34,679 nt of DNA, taken from NCBI RefSeq assembly GCF_000518545.1, contig NZ_JADU01000029.1, positions 1 through 34,679 on the forward strand. The letters run 5' to 3'. Of this stretch, positions 34,031 to 34,679 are shown one piece after another. The translations under genes and the position numbers were made by a program. Numbering within the stretch: position 1 is the first letter of the stretch; each line of letters opens with the position of its first letter. Source of the stretch: Hallella seregens ATCC 51272. Lineage in GTDB: Bacteria > Bacteroidota > Bacteroidia > Bacteroidales > Bacteroidaceae. Under the pieces are notes generated by a model that searched no databases, was not told where the DNA came from, and worked only from the letters and a program-made list of their open reading frames with translations.

Positions 34031-34060
34031 CGCGGGCCGTGTCTCACGACACAGCCCGCG
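34031..34060 (-). terminator. GC-rich hairpin downstream of DUF6261 (right)
   Basis: This is the exact reverse complement of the 30-base hairpin at 2936-2965, at the equivalent position after the DUF6261 gene. Confidence 0.6.
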
Positions 34061-34244
34061 CAAAAAGAGATATTATAAAAACACAATATAGAGGTGTATT
34101 GTAGTTACCTTGTCTGTGTAAAGGGATGGCCGGCACCCCGTGCGTGTCCGTTCATACAACTGTCAATCGGTGGGTTAAAGACAACTGGAAACAACGGGTA
34201 ACAACATTTATGCCGTGGCGCAGCGTTGTTTGTTGTTGTTCATC

Positions 34245-34320
34245 GTTGTCTTTTGAATCCATGCAATATGTCGCTTTGTCTTTTGAACCTATGCGATATG
34301 CCGTTGTCTTTTGAATCCAA
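34245..34320. repeat. TTCAAAAGACAA repeat, three copies about 29 bp apart
   Basis: On the plus strand GTTGTCTTTTGAA or TTTGTCTTTTGAA occurs at 34245, 34275 and 34303, just past the DUF6261 stop. The left element has a single copy at the same place (near 2742). Confidence 0.8.
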
Positions 34321-34326
34321 TGCACT

Positions 34327-34679
34327 TCACCCCTCTACTTTCTCGTACACAAATAGGGAGCCGTTCTTGTTCTGCCCCACCCAGATGGTCTTGGGCTGGC
34401 CGTCGGCACCCGTCTGGCCCGCCACGGCGAGCTCGTAGTGCCGCTTCACGCCCGTCCCCTCCGTCTTGCCCGTGAACGACAGGCTACCGGCCGCAAGCCC
34501 CAGCTGCTGCTCCAGCGCGGCGAAGCCCGGCCGCAGATGCGCCTCGTGCTCGGCACGGCGGCGGTCGCGCGTCGTCTGCGACGTGCCCGCGCGGTGGGCC
34601 AAGAGCGTGCGGCGGTTGTCCACCAGGTTGTTGTACTGCGTGATGAGCGAGGCGATGGGGGCCGAGGGCTCCAGCTCGT
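34327..34679 (-). CDS. DUF6261 family protein (right copy), 5' end outside window
   Basis: The frame is open to the window edge, giving 116 visible C-terminal residues from ELEPSAPIASLITQYNNLVD to YEKVEG. They are nearly identical to the end of the protein at 1784-2731; I see only a few changes (A to S after API, AR to TR in SQTTRDRR, A to V before KRHYEL, TTP to TGA, and the last residue). Codon use is equally GC-rich. The gene is inverted relative to the left copy, so the two genes' 3' ends face each other across 30 kb. The near identity implies recent duplication or gene conversion. Function unknown. Confidence 0.85.
   Translation of the reverse strand, partial: ELEPSAPIASLITQYNNLVDNRRTLLAHRAGTSQTTRDRRRAEHEAHLRPGFAALEQQLGLAAGSLSFTGKTEGTGVKRHYELAVAGQTGADGQPKTIWVGQNKNGSLFVYEKVEG

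Larger units (their letters stand above)
33738..34679 (-). repeat. Right copy of inverted composite repeat, runs off window
   Basis: Read on the minus strand: the 3' part of the DUF6261 gene, a 3' flank with GGATTCAAAAGACAACG and ACGCTGCGCCACGG, the hairpin, one truncated TTTAGACAGAACT unit, the CACAGATT palindrome, and two partial TTTAGACAGAAC or TTCTGTCTAAAA units in inverted order. This parallels 1784-3486. It differs in the number of tandem copies: one 45-bp unit rather than four, and three TTCAAAAGACAA units rather than one. Confidence 0.85.

Overview
The window reads as chromosomal DNA of a GC-rich member of the Bacteroidales, most likely Prevotellaceae. The grounds are: repeated promoter boxes of the Bacteroidetes form TAnnTTTG, some with a TTG/TTTG box 19-20 bases upstream; a DAHP synthase-chorismate mutase fusion; an acyl-ACP thioesterase between ilvN and ilvC; a fimbrillin-like surface protein; two DUF6261 genes; and a large single-chain pyruvate:ferredoxin oxidoreductase. 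No tRNA, rRNA, CRISPR array, transposase or phage gene was recognised.

Layout. 1-1350 is the 3' part of a fimbrillin-like surface protein gene. 1474-1687 is a 41-bp minisatellite, followed by a DUF6261 gene and about 0.75 kb of nested repeats and palindromes (2732-3486). 3536-7758 is the aromatic amino acid operon: pheA, an aminotransferase, a DAHP synthase-chorismate mutase fusion and tyrA. It is preceded by a 24-codon Tyr/Phe-rich leader peptide and alternative RNA stems that look like a classical attenuator. Then come ffh, folD, a secreted GH51 arabinofuranosidase and an abundant-type OmpA-like porin. 14596-20852 is the branched-chain amino acid cluster (ilvD, ilvB, ilvN, acyl-ACP thioesterase, ilvC). 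On the minus strand follow recJ-recQ and pepP with a secreted C1 peptidase. A patatin-like lipase lies on the plus strand, divergent from pepP. Last come nifJ and an AAA ATPase on the minus strand.

The window ends (33738-34679) in a second copy of the DUF6261 element in inverted orientation: the 3' part of a nearly identical DUF6261 gene, the same hairpin and the same large palindrome. About 30 kb of core metabolic genes therefore lies between two inverted copies of one composite repeat, a possible substrate for inversion.

The genes form sensible units: control and synthesis of Phe/Tyr; synthesis of Ile/Val/Leu, whose keto acids also feed branched fatty acids; anaerobic pyruvate oxidation; and peptide and polysaccharide breakdown. 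The most unusual signals are not protein genes: the Tyr/Phe attenuator, the inverted DUF6261 composite repeat, and a family of 22-bp-period repeats found in three separate intergenic gaps.
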